DNA of 64,000 nucleotides from Larix kaempferi (lineage: Eukaryota > Streptophyta > Pinopsida > Pinales > Pinaceae): the NCBI GenBank assembly GCA_027924585.1, contig BSBM01000125.1, positions 1,245,001 to 1,309,000 of the forward strand, given 5' to 3'. Within the stretch, counting starts at the first letter, position 1, and each line of letters starts with the position of its first letter. A program made the translations under genes and the position numbers. The notes under the pieces were generated by a model. It had not been told where the DNA came from and searched no databases. It saw nothing but the letters and a program-made list of their open reading frames with translations. This document shows, piece after piece, positions 46,481-58,500 of this stretch.

Positions 46481-46642
46481 TCAATTATTTTAACCGCGCA
46501 TTCCCGGATTTGGGAACCATCTCAACATCATTCCAAATCCTAAGAGGTATGCCGTCCAATATCAATTATTTTAACCGCGCATTCCCGGATTTGGGAACCA
46601 TCTCAACATCATTCCAAACCCTAAGAGGTATGCCGTCCAACC
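46481..46642 (+). repeat. 81-bp tandem duplication, two units
   Basis: TCAATTATTTTAACCGCGCA at 46481 recurs at 46562. The units are nearly identical (one T/C difference noted). 81 bp is 27 codons, so a short + strand ORF (46510-46734) reads through both as a peptide repeat, but I see no sign that it is a gene. Confidence 0.9.
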
Positions 46643-46870
46643 GGGGTTCATTGGGGTTAATTGGAGCGTCCAACTGGGGTTCTTTTGGGTTCATTTCCAT
46701 GGATGGTCAATGTGAAAAAAATGCCAATGGATGATTCATTGGGGTTTTGGTGGTTCATTTGCACATTGTGGCAAAGGGAAGCTTGGGAGCTTGCCCTTCT
46801 CTAGGTGAAATCCTTGGCAACTCAATCATGAAAGCAAATCACTCAATAATTCATGCATTCAATCAATAAA

Positions 46871-47971
46871 TGTAGAATTTTCTGCACTTTATTGACTGCT
46901 GGTTTGTGTTAACAATTTGTGGTTTTCACCTAAAAGCAGTTATGCATAGGCTGTAGGTTACTTATAAAATTTTTCTGTAACAATCAAACACACAATAGAA
47001 TGCTACTAATAGGCTGAAAACACATTTTAAAACATTCACACATGAAAAATAGACTCAGAGATTTTTGGCCAAATCGAGCCCTGGAAAAACCCCCACGGGG
47101 AAAACCAGTTAGAGAGAGAGAGAGAGTTTTATTTCAACAGCAGAATATTCCAATACAAATATTACAGTCAAAATGTACTTATCTGACCACCCACAGACAC
47201 CCAGATTTTTGCCTCGATTTCTGTGCCTCACGGTCTCAAAATCTATGCCACAACTTCATGAATCTTGTACACAACTCTGCCTCGATTTCTGTGCATTAAC
47301 ATCACCTCGAAAACTGTGCCAAAATTTCTAGAAAACAGTGCAGCAAACCACCTCGAAAACTGTGCAAAAAAACTGTCTCAAAATCTGTGCAGAAAGGTAC
47401 AGTTCATACGACTGTACGGACCTCGATTTCTGTGCCAAAAAAATCCATACGGTATGGAATCCGTACACCTCGAAAACTGTGCAGCAATAAACAGTCGTAC
47501 CTCTGTCTCGAAATTCATGCCAGCAGTTAATGCAGTCTGTACACCTCGATTTCTGTGCAGTAATAAAAGAAGGCTGTCTCGATATTCGTTCCCACCAAAA
47601 ATCTCTCAGCAAGCTTCCTCGAAAATCATGCCCTTCCTCTTCTCCAGCTCTCTCTTGTTTTCTCACTTCAATCAGCAAAAGTGAATAGGGTTTTGCCTCC
47701 CTCATGCTTTTTGTCTAATCCCTAAATGGGTTCTAATCCAACGGTGAGCAAATGATCAAATCCAATGGTCACGATTGAATGAGAGCAAAAATATCACTTT
47801 ATTTAATTCACTTAAATAAACTTTTACTCACACACTTAACTTTAGCAAAAGTGACTTTAAAAATATAAAGTCTCATTAATGTGTTTTTAATGTGAGGGTC
47901 ACTTTTCCCCTTTCTAAGTGACTTAGGCAAGTAGTCACTAGGGGAACACTTCCCTAGGTACAAAACTAACA
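46871..47971 (-). repeat. element E 3' LTR with internal short repeats
   Basis: On the minus strand it runs from TGTTAGTTTTG (47971) to TTCTACA (46871). The polypurine tract AAGAGGGAG lies just outside at 47972-47980. Between about 47205 and 47640 the + strand has more than ten degenerate copies of TCGATTTCTGTGC / TCGAAAACTGTGC. Open frames seen in the LTR on either strand arise from these repeats and are not genes. Confidence 0.95.
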
Positions 47972-48025
47972 CTCCCTCTTACCGAGGAAGGTGTTCTGCA
48001 CCACTCCCAACTTATCTCTGAAGAA

Positions 48026-49570
48026 GACAAACTTCCCCCTCCCCAAAGATTTCGTCAGGACATCTGCAACCTACTGATCAGTGGATATATACTATAGCTC
48101 AACTGCCCCTCTCTGAACGTAGTCTCGAATGAAGTGGTACCTGATCTCAATGTGCTTCGACCTGTCATGGAAAACCGGATTCTCAGAGAGCTGAATGCAA
48201 CTCTGATTGTCGCAGTAAATCACCGTAGGTCTCAGCTGCTGATCAAATAAATCTACCAATAACTTACGAAGCCACAGTGCTTCGCAAGTCGCCTGACTGG
48301 CTGCCATATACTCAGCCTCAGCAGAACTCAATGCAATGGACTTCTGTTTTCTGCTGAACCACGACACTGCTGCCGAGCCCAAGCTGAAACAGCAACTGGA
48401 AGTGTTCTTCCGGTCCCTCACACAACCTGCCCAGTCTGAATCTGTGAACCCAACCAAGCTGACTCCACCCGAACCCTTGTAGTCCAGACCATAATCCACT
48501 GTCCCTGCTAGGTATCTCAAGATGTGCTTTCCGGCCGCCCAATGCACACTCCTAGGCTGCACCATGAACTGGATAAGAGTGTTGACCGCAAAGCACAAGT
48601 CTGGCCTGGTGTTGACCAGATACATCAACGATCCGATGAGATGACGATATAGTGTGGGATCCACCAACTTACCCTCTGAAGCATGAAGTTGCTTCAAGTT
48701 GGTGATCATAGGTGTAGACATAGGCCTAGAGTCGTCCATCCGAAAAGTCTTCAGAATCTCTGCTGCATACTTCCCCTGTCCTAGGAAAATATGTCCTGGC
48801 TCCTGCCATACCTCCATCCCCAAATAGTAATGCATCAGGCCAATATCAGTCATCTCATACTCAGCAGCAAGATCTCTCTTGCACTGTGCAATAAGACGCT
48901 CATCTCCAGTGATAAATAGGTCATCAACATATAACAGAAGAATGAGTGGATCTCCACCAACCACAATGTAGTATAGGTTGGGATTAGCCTCACTCTTTTG
49001 GAATCCCATCGAAGTCAAATATGCATCTATCCTGGAGTACCAAGCTCTAGGAGCTTGCTTCAGATCGTATAAGGCTTTCCTAAGCCTGCACACATGAGAA
49101 TCTCTCCCATGTATCTCGAATCCCTGTGGCTGCTCTAAATACACCTCCTCCTGCAGAAGACCATTGAGAAACGAGGTCTTCACATCCATCTGGTGGATCT
49201 TCCAACCCATCTCTGCTGCTATAGATATCACTGCCCTGATAGAGGAATACCGAGCAACTGGAGCAAATGTCTCATCATAGTCAACTCCCTCAACCTGTGA
49301 GAACCCCCTAGCCACAAACCGAGCCTTGAATTTTTCCACACTGCCATCTGCAGCATGCTTGATCTTGTATAGCCACTTGGAAGTCACAACTGACTTCCCC
49401 TCAGGTCTCGGCACAATCTCCCAAGAATCATTCTTCATGATGGAATGGTACTCTTCCATCATGGCATCTCTCCATACCTGATGCTTAGAAGCCTCCTCAA
49501 AGGTAGAAGGCGCAGAGTCACGAAGACTCACAACAAGGGCGATCCCATATCTGTCTGGCTCAACAATCAT
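48026..49570 (-). pseudogene. element E reverse transcriptase and RNase H
   Basis: 492 open codons (48092-49570), then TAG and a second TAG before the usual ending ADVLTKSLG near 48030. Reverse transcriptase spans roughly residues 35-280, with MKNDSWEIVPRPEG, KARFVARGFSQVEGVDYDET, MDVKTSFLNG and the catalytic LLLYVDDLFITGD. RNase H spans about residues 370-492, with FTDSDWAGC, LSSAEAEYMAA and YCDNQSCIQL. All catalytic acidic residues are present. It is in the same frame as the integrase block upstream, separated by TAA near 49600 and TAG at 49775, so only point stops divide the polyprotein. Confidence 0.95.
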
Positions 49571-49774
49571 CCTGATCGGCTCCTGAGGTCTACCAAATGC
49601 TTATGCTTCCTTCAAGGTGTCCTGAAGCCACTTAGGCTTCTTCTTCCTTGAAGGCTCCTCCCAAACTGGTGTATCCTCATCTGAGGAATTTCCAGAAGCA
49701 CGAGGTCTAACGCCTTGAGGACCTGTAGCTGATGAACTAGTCCCTGAGTACCCTGTAATCAGTGAGCCTGAAAC

Positions 49775-51343
49775 CTATGATCCTGAACCTGTGCCAATCC
49801 CTGAACCTGTCCCTGTACCTACCCCTGAAGTACCTGTAATCTGAACCACTGATCCTGTAGAAGCCGTGCCTGTACCCTGTGATCCAGTCACCGCATAAAC
49901 CTGCGGACTTGAAATCTGTATCAAAGAAGCCTGTACCAACTGAGGTGTGGGAGTTGGTGGCTCCCCCTGCTCCATCTCTCTCGATTTCCTGAAGGCCCTC
50001 TCCTCATCAAACTTCGCCTCCTGCCTAACTACAACTCTCCTCTGGACAGGAATGTAAAGCCGATATGCCTTCGAAGTCTCATCGTAACCCACAAATATAC
50101 CTCTCTCTGCGGTGGGCTCGAACTTTGTCCTCTTCTCAGAAGGGATGTGAGAGTAAGTCAGAGAGCCAAATATCTGAAAATGGCTCACCTCAGGCTTCTT
50201 TCCTGAATACGTCTCCTTTGGAGTCATCCTCCCCAAGGCATGGTGGGGACTCCTGTTTTGCAGATACACTGCAGTGTTGCAAGCCTCTGCCCATAGAAAG
50301 AATGGTAACCCCTGATCATGAAGCATGACTCTCGCTACTCCAACAATCGACCTGTTCTTTCTCTCTGCTACTCCATTCTGCTCAGGAGTGTAGGGAACTG
50401 TCAACTGTCGTTGTATACCCTCCTGCCTACAGAAAGCATTGAACTCCTTGGAGGTATACTCACCCCCATTATCTGATCTCAACATCCTGATATTCCTCCC
50501 CATCTGCTTCTCTACAAGGGCTTTGAACCCTTGGAAGACACTCAATACAAGTGGGGACTTCTTGCTCCTCAAGAAGTAGATCCAGGTCTTCCTGGAGTAG
50601 TCATCAATGAAGCTGATATAGTACTCATGACCAGTAAGATATACTGAGGACATAGGACCACAAATGTCAGAATGAATCAAGTCAAGCACTCCTATTGCTC
50701 TCGTGTCACTGCTAGGAAAAGCAGTCTTGGTGTACTTTCCCAAAACACACCCTCTGCACACATCACTCTGCTCAATGTCAAACTCAGGTAAACCTGTGAC
50801 CATGCTCCTCAACAATCTCAAAGCGGGGTGATGTAAATGGGCCATCCTCATGTGCCATAACTCACATAGCTCACTGTTGTTGCTGCTGCTACTGCTGCTG
50901 TGTGCTAGAGCATGTTGTGGCTGAAATAATAACTTGTACAGTCGTCCACATCTAACTCCAATATCCATGGGGGTAGATACACCTATGGTCTTGGGAAACA
51001 CCTGCACTCTCCCATCTGAGAAACACACCCCAAGACCCCTGTCCTCAATAGTGGAAACTGAAACAAGGTTCTTTTTCAGCCCAGGGATGTACAACACATC
51101 CCTCAAGGTCATGGGACTCATGGACTCCCTCTCAAATGTAATGTTCCCCTGACCCACTGCTCTAACAATAGTGTTGTCACCAAGTACCACCTCCACCTCT
51201 CTAGCTGTCTGTGATAGCTCGGAGAACAACTCCCGAGTACCTGTCATGTGTCTCGAGGCTCCGCTGTAAACGTACCACGTACTAGTGGTGGATGGACCTG
51301 TCTGATTCCCTGTCAACAAAGAGTACTCACTCTCCATATCCAT
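49775..51343 (-). pseudogene. element E protease, integrase
   Basis: 522 open codons. Residues 20-35 are the protease active-site region, but it reads WYVYSGASRHMTG: the catalytic Asp before Ser-Gly-Ala is Tyr, so protease should be inactive. Residues about 150-200 are the pre-integrase zinc region with LWHMRMAHLHHPAL and CRGCVLGKYTK (H-H-C-C). The integrase core follows with IHSDICGPM, MLRSDNGGEYTS and YTPEQNGVAERKNRS, so D, D and E are all present. The tail is Ser/Thr/Gly-rich and ends at TAG. It lies in a different frame from gag, the shift falling at a CT/GA dinucleotide run near 51367-51381. Confidence 0.95.
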
Positions 51344-51357
51344 GTCTGTGCTAGTGG

Positions 51358-52281
51358 CTAAGGAGACTCTCTCTCTCTCTCAATCTGTCCAGCATATAGG
51401 GAAAAATCCCTCTGAAACCTATCACCAAACTCATCAACCTCTGCTGAGGCTACTGTCTGTTGTCCCTGTCCCTTCTTCTTCTTCTTGCTTGGACACTGTG
51501 ATGCATAGTGCCCAAACGCCTGAAAACAATAGCACTTGATTTTACTCAAGTCCTTCTTCTGTCCACCCTGTGGATACTGATGCTGCTACTGCCCCTTGGC
51601 CCCATTCTTCTTGGGACCCTTCTTCTTCTTACCATTGGATTTCAGTGCCACGTTCTCCTCATCTGCCACACCACCTGATGAACTGCTCTATACGAGACCC
51701 CTCCTGGTCTCCTCCTGCACAAAGTCATCCCACAGCCTCTCCCAAGATGGTAGGTTCTCTCTGCCCACTATGGCCTGCACAAATGCACTCCAGGACTTTG
51801 AAGCCCTGTTCACTGCTGTGCGTACTAGCTCAGTAGGAGATACTACTTCACCAACTACTGCCAGTTCATCCCGAACTGCAGAAATCCTAGTGAGGTAAGC
51901 TATGACTCCCTCTCCTCCATTCATCTTGATACTCTTGAGCTTCTCCTTGAGAACCATCTTCCTGTTCTCATTGGAGCTCTCATACAAGCTGATCAAGGCA
52001 CTCCACATCTCATGTGCCTTGGTCTTCCCGGAAATGTGATGGATTATGTGGTCTTTTACTGCATCTAGGATGATCCTCCTAGCCTTACAATCTTTCTTGT
52101 TGAAGGTTGAAAGAGTTGTAGCATATGTGCCATCTGGAATGGTAATGGGGTTGGTAGTAGTGTTCCTCACCACCTCCACCCATAGCTCATTCTCCTCCAA
52201 AAGCAACAAGATTCTAGCCTTCCAAGGCACAAAGTTTTCTGTCCCATTCAACCTATCTTCAATCCTCAAACCTGTAGCCAT
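51358..52281 (-). pseudogene. element E gag
   Basis: Starts at MATGLRIEDRLNGTENFVPW, about 120 bp inside the primer site. Residues 1-197 are the copia capsid region (WKARILLLLEENELWVEVV, KTKAHEMWSALISLYESSN, LTRISAVRDELAVVGE). After TAG at 51688 and a second TAG near 51583 the same frame gives a basic linker and the zinc knuckle KCYCFQAFGHYASQCPSKKK. Its second Cys is displaced by one position (C-x-C-x5-H-x4-C instead of C-x2-C-x4-H-x4-C), which should weaken zinc binding. Confidence 0.92.
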
Positions 52282-52395
52282 CTGAAAATCAACCCAATAG
52301 AACGCTGCCCACTAACAGAAGATAAAAAATACTGAAGTTTCTGAGATCTGAAATTTATGTGTGTCTGCAAACTATCACTGTTTTCTGCCCCCTTT

Positions 52396-52407
52396 GCTCT
52401 GATACCA
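52396..52407 (-). promoter_or_regulatory. primer binding site, initiator tRNA-Met type (element E)
   Basis: The minus strand reads TGGTATCAGAGC directly after the LTR end CTACA with no spacer. Confidence 0.95.
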
Positions 52408-53509
52408 TGTAGAATTTTCTGCACTTTATTGACTGCTGGTTTGTGTTAACAATTTGTGGTTTTCACCTACAGCCGGTTATGCATAGGTTGTAGGTTACTT
52501 ATAAAATTTTTCTGTAACAATCAAACACACAATAGAATGCTACTAACAAGCTAAAAACACATTTTAAAACATTCACACATGAAAAATAGACTCAGAGATT
52601 TTTGGCCAAATTGAGCCCTGGAAAACCCCCCACGGGGAAAACCAGTTAGAGAGAGAGAGAGAGTTTTATTTCAACAGCAGAATATTCCAGTACAAATATT
52701 ACAGTCAAAATGTACTTATCTGACCACCCACAGACACCCATATTTCTGCATCGATTTCTGTGCCTCACAGTCTCGAAATATGTGCCACAACTTCACGAAT
52801 CTTGTACACAACTCTGCCTCGATTTCTGTGCATTAACAGCACCTTGAAAACTGTGCCAAAATTTCTAGAAAATAGTGCAGCAAACCACCTCGAAAACTGT
52901 GCAAAAAAACTGTCTCAAAATCTGTGCAGAAAGGTACAGTCCGTACGACTTTACGGACCTCGATTTTTGTGCCAAAAAAATCCATACGGTACGGAATCCG
53001 TACACCTCAAAAATTGTGCATCAATAAACAGTCGTACCTCTGTCTCGAAATTCATGCCAGCAGTTAATGCAGTCCGTACACCTCGATTTCTGTGCAGTAA
53101 TAAAAGAAGTCTGTCTCGATATTCGTGCCCACCAAAAAATCTCTCAGCAAGCTTCCTCGAAAATCGTGCCCTTCCTCTTCTCCAACTCTCTCTTGTTTTC
53201 TCACTTCAATCAGCAAAAGTGAATAGGGTTTTGCCTCCCTCATGCTTTTTGTCTAATCCCTAAATGGGTTCTTATCCAATGGTGAGCAAATGATCAAATC
53301 CAATGGTCACGATTGAATGAGAGCAAAAATATCACTTTATTTAATTCACTTAAATAAAATTTTACTCACCCACTTAACTTTAGCAAAAGTGACTTTAAAA
53401 ATATAAAGTCTCATTAATGTGTTTTTAATGTGAGGGTCACTTTTCCCCTTTCTAAGTGACTTAGGCAAGTAGTCACTAGGGGAACACTTCCCTAGGTACA
53501 AAACTAACA
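52408..53509 (-). repeat. element E 5' LTR
   Basis: 1102 bp, collinear with 46871-47971, with the same TCGATTTCTGTGC-type internal repeats. It is followed at 53510 by the target duplication ATAAA. Confidence 0.95.
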
Positions 53510-53569
53510 ATAAAAAGGTAAATGAATTGGGTACAAACCGATTTGGGAGGCATTGCGTCCTATGTGGCT

Positions 53570-53725
53570 TCTTGACCTCCTCGACGAACTCTTTCACCTC
53601 CTCAACCTATTTGACCTCCGCTATGACCTCCTATGTGAATTCCTCGACCTCCTCCGTGACCTCCTATGCGAATTCCTCGACCTCCTCTGCGACCTCTGTG
53701 GTGACCTATGCAACCTTCACCACCT
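53570..53725 (-). repeat. 36-bp repeat encoding a Gly/Arg/His-rich peptide
   Basis: On the + strand, GAATTCCTCGACCTCCTC units recur with GTGACCTCCTATG between them at 36-bp spacing (about 53637 and 53673), with partial units either side. On the minus strand the frame 53602-53925 reads a repeat like GGRGIRIGGHGG. It may be the remains of a coding exon with an RGG-like stretch, or only a minisatellite. No conserved domain supports a gene. Confidence 0.6.
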
Positions 53726-54729
53726 CTTATACAAACTGCTTTGGAGACCTTGCAAGCTCTGGAAGGAGAGTAGAAAGGTGAAAATGTGGCTATGGTAGGA
53801 GCGAAATGCCAACACTTCATATTGAGCATATTTACAATTGAGACGAAAATGCGTGATGAGTTACTATGGTGGAGTGTTATCGAATGAGTAAACCGAATCA
53901 TGTAGTTGTGAATTAATTCAAACAAGTCATATTAATTCTTTTTAATATAAATATATTTAATATAATATCATTGAGTAACATTGTTAGGATGATGAAATGG
54001 TAAGTCTAAGCTTTGGTTAATTTGTAAATCCATATAATTGGGCGATGAAATGGTAAGTCTAAGGTTAAGTTAATTTGGAAATCCATATAATTGGGCTAGC
54101 CAACTTGTATGCCTCAAATAATTTTGGTGAATGGATATCCCTTTGGAACTAGATATCTAATGGGTAAGTTTATGGTTTGTCTATCACTAGGGGTTATAAA
54201 CAATGTGGATTACTAGGGGTTACTTTTACCTATGCATATGCTTTTACTCATTTAAATTTTGCATAACTTAATATTTTACATAGGAACAAAATGGTTAATG
54301 GGATACCATATATTAAACTAGATATTATATTATATGAAGAGTGTCTTGTGAGAAGGGAACATATGTAACAATTCCTAATGGAAAAACATGGATAAAAATA
54401 GGAGGAGATAAAAAGGAGTGGTGAGAAAGGAGTCAAAATCCTAACATTTGCAACAACAAGGGGAAGAAGGCAAGTGGTAAACTTAGTGATCTTTTTCCTC
54501 ATGAGCAAAATCATAAATTCTTCTTCATTGAAAACAAGATCACTTGGAGTTTGCTTGAATTGTAAAAAGTTAAGAATTCCATTCACTACAAATGGGTCTT
54601 CCTATCAAAGTATAATGGAGTTCACTTTATTGACAACTATAAGATTATATTGGAACAAAATATTTATGCACAAAAGGAAGGGGTGCATTTCGAATAAATC
54701 TTTTCCCTAACAGCACAAATCATCAAAAT
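53726..54729. other. CACTA interior, no recognised gene
   Basis: AT-rich. A short direct repeat GATGAAATGGTAAGTCTAAG occurs at about 53991 and 54044, with TTAATTTGGAAATCCATATA-like sequence after each copy. Nothing coding recognised. Confidence 0.55.
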
Positions 54730-55165
54730 CAAATTGATGTTGGCCTTAGCAACACACTTTAGTTTGAGCTTCCATCAACTGGATGTGATCAAGATAGAGT
54801 GAATTCATAAATCAATATCTAGTGGAGGATGTCTACATGACTTACGAGAAAGGATTTTGAGGAGGTAAGTAAGGGGATTTGTATTTCAAATTAATAAAAG
54901 AATTTTATGGCTTGAAGTAAGAACTAAGGGAATGGTGATCCATGAACATATGAGAGCTAGTGGTTTTGAGATGAGTTCAATGGATCCAAATATGTACATC
55001 AAACAGGTGGTAACAACATCATACTTATTATTTTCATTTATTTATATGTTCTCATAATCATGAGTGGTGTAGGAGAAATTTCTAAAGTAAAACAAGACAT
55101 GGGAGAAAAACTTGAGATGAAAGAATTGGAGCTTTTGCACCACAGCCATGTTCATGATTAAAAGC
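54730..55165 (+). pseudogene. decayed copia reverse transcriptase remnant
   Basis: Read in broken frames, the + strand gives SFHQLDV near 54770, VEDVYMTYEKGF near 54822, KEFYGLK near 54898, MDPNMYIKQV near 54980 and LEMKELELLHH near 55110. In order, these correspond to the copia reverse transcriptase landmarks around the IHQMDV, EEVYM..PEGF, ALYGLKQ, D-N-YI and EM-DLG-LHYFLG motifs. Many stops. It is unrelated to the nearby copia E by position and strand, and much older. Confidence 0.75.
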
Positions 55166-55217
55166 ATCCTTGTTGATAGGATAAATCGATGAAACCAAAA
55201 TAGAAAACTGCAAAATA

Positions 55218-55271
55218 GACAATCGATGACGATGACGATCGATGACGATGATGATGACGATGATGATGATT
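55218..55271 (+). repeat. GATGAC/GATGAT microsatellite
   Basis: Run of GATGACGATGATGATGACG-type triplets and hexamers, about 50 bp. Confidence 0.85.
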
Positions 55272-55307
55272 ATGTTTGAGTCTTGATAATTGCACATTTC
55301 CTTACTA

Positions 55308-55425
55308 AGCTTCTCTCTGTTTCGAGAATAATTTAATATTCTCTACTAAACAGGGCCAACCACGTGAAGGTGGAAGCTCTTATGGCCCCTCACCCCCCTT
55401 CGCATCACTCTCAATTCCCCATAAC
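55308..55425. repeat. 116-bp block, copy 2 (partner 34905-35020)
   Basis: It lies about 145 bp beyond the stop codon of the TNP2 gene, as copy 1 lies about 330 bp beyond the stop of the Transposase_24 gene. Same orientation in both places. Confidence 0.88.
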
Positions 55426-55569
55426 CCGACAAAAATATCTATGTACAAAAAATTTAAATGTGTTTTTTGACATACTCTATAAAAAGCAATGTTTCTAATT
55501 ATATCATACTGGAAAATGGAAACTCGCTAAGAAACAGTTAATTTATTGTTACTGCATACCTCATAAACT

Positions 55570-58500
55570 TCAATGGTCTTCATCATCTTCTTCATCTGAG
55601 TCATCGTTTTTACTATCATCTGATGATCCAAATTCAACATTGTAAGGATTGGCCATATCATCCTCGTCATCAATGTCAGTTACGATCATCATGTCATCGT
55701 CGATATCATCTTCATGGACATTGTCTGATACATCATCTGATTCAATAAGTTATTTGACATCTTCTTCAGGAACATGATCATCTTACTCATGTTGATCATG
55801 ATCATCTTCTATGGCGTCTTCTTCTTCGAGAACGTCTTCATTACCTTCATCTATGTTATATTTTACCGGCCTTCCCCTTGGATCGTGTCTCACAGCAAAT
55901 GACCAACCCGCTCTACCTGGAACCTCAGAGTAAAATACTTGTTCACATTGGGTTGGAAGAACATAGGGCTCCATTCTTGGCTTAAACAACCTTGTATTTA
56001 CCATGGTAAATCGATTATCATGTTCAATTATTTTTTTATCGAGATCACGTTGATTCAATCGACACCTGTACCATTTGACAACAAACAGAAATACCTTGAA
56101 GGATTTAAAGTCACACTGAAGAATGTCTTTGAGATACCCATAGTATCAGTTTTCAGAGAGTTTTGGATGTCTGTCACTTCTAGAAGAAACATTGGTCACC
56201 TCAAAGACTGCAGATATCCCACAATCAGATGTTTTCTTTGTTTCATCCAACTTTTTGATTCGATATCTACATCCATTGCAACACATAGCCTTATGGTGTT
56301 TTACCTACAACAAGCCATACAAGAAAAGATTACATAATGATCCAATATTTATGATTAACTAGTGCATGTTTATAATGCCATACAATGAAAAAAACAGCGT
56401 GACGTACAACGGCATTATTTTTTACAAAAAAAAATTGTGTGGATGATTAATAAGCTTACCTTCTTATCTTTTAAACCTCTTGCTAAATCGATTTCCCTTT
56501 GTGTTAGATTAGTGTCTCCATTGCGATGTGCAACTTTAACCAATGAAGCCACACTTGCCATGATATTCCATGACCAGATTGTTCACATCGTTCAATCCAT
56601 ACCTTCATCCAGTCAAGATTGTTTGCGATGTATAAATGAATTGCATCCCACTCTCGACCAACTGTTTCATGACAATAAAATTAAAATTCAATACAAATGT
56701 AATATAGTAACTTAACAAAGTATATTACAGTATAAATTATGCAAAATACTGAATATAAAAATGTGTTATATTACCTTTCACCTTTCTCGATCTACCTTTC
56801 CCCTTCGGGTACTCCCCTTCGAAACTCTTATTGGATTCTGGGTCACAAATGCGACGTAAATTGAGCTTTTCTGCTAATTTAGGAAGATATTCACTAATAT
56901 ACAACATGTTTTGGTATACCATATATCCCTCCATCATAGAACCCTCAGCATATGCTCGTTGTTTGACCAAACCCTTCATAAATTTCAAGTGCCTCTCAAC
57001 CATCCACATGGACCTTGAGTGCATAGTCCACACAGTTCAATCTCCTTAACTTGGTGTATGAGGTAGTGTTCTTGTGCATTGAAAAATGCCGAAGGTAGAT
57101 GCTTCTGCATTTCACACATGAGACGAGGAATTTCTCTCCTCCAATACTTTATGTCTTCTTTATGGAATTCTTTAGATGACAACCATCTACAAGTGACATG
57201 ACAACCATCTACAAGTGACATGACAACCAAATCAAGAGATTAAAGAAAGAAAAACAATATATTACGTAACATCATGAATTACAGAATGAAAATCAAATAT
57301 AAGTTCTATGTTGAATTAAACAAACACTAAGCGCATGGAAAAAATCACCACTTACCTCATGTATTTCCCGAGACTATATATTATTTGCTTGACATTGTTG
57401 TCGAAGTTGTCCGGGATAGAGAGAGGTAGAACATACTGTAACAATAATATACAAATAGTTTCATTTTATCAACAAAGAGTAGACAAATTAAAAATATACC
57501 AACCATATTCACTGTAATAGGAAAAAGAAAAAAAATCTAGACCATAATAATTACCTTCATGAAGACATGCCAATCATGAGTTTTCACCCCCGCGAAATCA
57601 CCTTTCTTTGTTATGATATTCTTCATGTTCGCACAAAATCCGGTGGGAAATTTAATTTTTCGAATGACTTATTTTACAACATTACTTTGCTGGTCCGTTA
57701 ACATCCATGGAAGTGAGTTTATATTAATTTTCTCTCTGTTGCTATGAAATTGAATGACGTCTTTCATTGCATGGTTGCTATCTTGAATGTCTTTGCAAAT
57801 TTTGACAATTTTTTCTTTGTCACTCCTTCCATCCAATATTCACCATAATGTTTCGGTCACATTCTTTCCGATATGTGTTGTATCAAATATATGAGCAATT
57901 TGTAGGTGCTCATAGTAGGGAAACCTACTGAATTGTCTAGGATAAATTTTCATTCCTCGTGGAAGCCCATTAATTCCTTCATGATCACATGAACAACAAT
58001 CATGAAATTACATAAATTAATGTCAATTACAGTAAAAAACACACAATATAAAAAAATACAATATAACATATCATATATGATGATTCATTATACGTACCTT
58101 GACGATTTCTATTATATTGCAACTTCCATAGGCGAGGTGTCATTCTCTGCGGTTTTAATGCAGTCTCTTGCTTGCCATTGAACATATGTTTTTCGGTAGT
58201 TTGATACCTGTGATTCTTATAGAGGAAGTGCCTATACTCATCAAACACCTCCTTTCCTAAGCTTTTTGAACGATGAGATTTGATCTTAGGACCACAAACT
58301 GGACATGCAAATTTCCCCTTTGTCTGAAGACCTACATAAAGAGATAGAATATCTATGTCAATTATAATTATATACAAAATGACTGGATTATTTAGAAAAA
58401 CATGCGTGCGTAGTATATTAACTAGTAGTTCGTATAAATTTTTGCAAATAAAGTGGAACTTATAATTACATACCACGGAAATGGGTTAACCCTGGGGCAT

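Larger units (their letters stand above)
46871..53509 (-). mobile_element. Ty1/copia retrotransposon E, complete, nested in the CACTA element
   Basis: 6.64 kb with LTRs 46871-47971 and 52408-53509, and a perfect 5-bp target duplication ATAAA (46866-46870 and 53510-53514). On the minus strand the order is 5' LTR, tRNA-Met primer site, gag, protease, integrase, reverse transcriptase, RNase H, polypurine tract and 3' LTR. LTR-to-LTR difference is roughly 3 percent over the first 300 bp compared by eye, so it is the youngest well-dated insertion here. A handful of nonsense changes and a frameshift make it defective, but the reading frames are otherwise long. Confidence 0.96.

Noticed and set aside
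47265-47705. ORFs of 125-139 residues on both strands in the copia E LTR (and 52760-53263)
   Set aside because: Both LTR copies show them, they follow the internal 13-bp repeats, and they match no protein family.
51570-51898. Plus-strand ORFs opposite copia E gag
   Set aside because: Antisense shadows of a clear gag frame.
55783-56058. Acidic 91-residue ORF considered as a separate gene
   Set aside because: It is part of the last TNP2 exon (DUF4216-like region plus acidic tail), in frame with upstream sequence.
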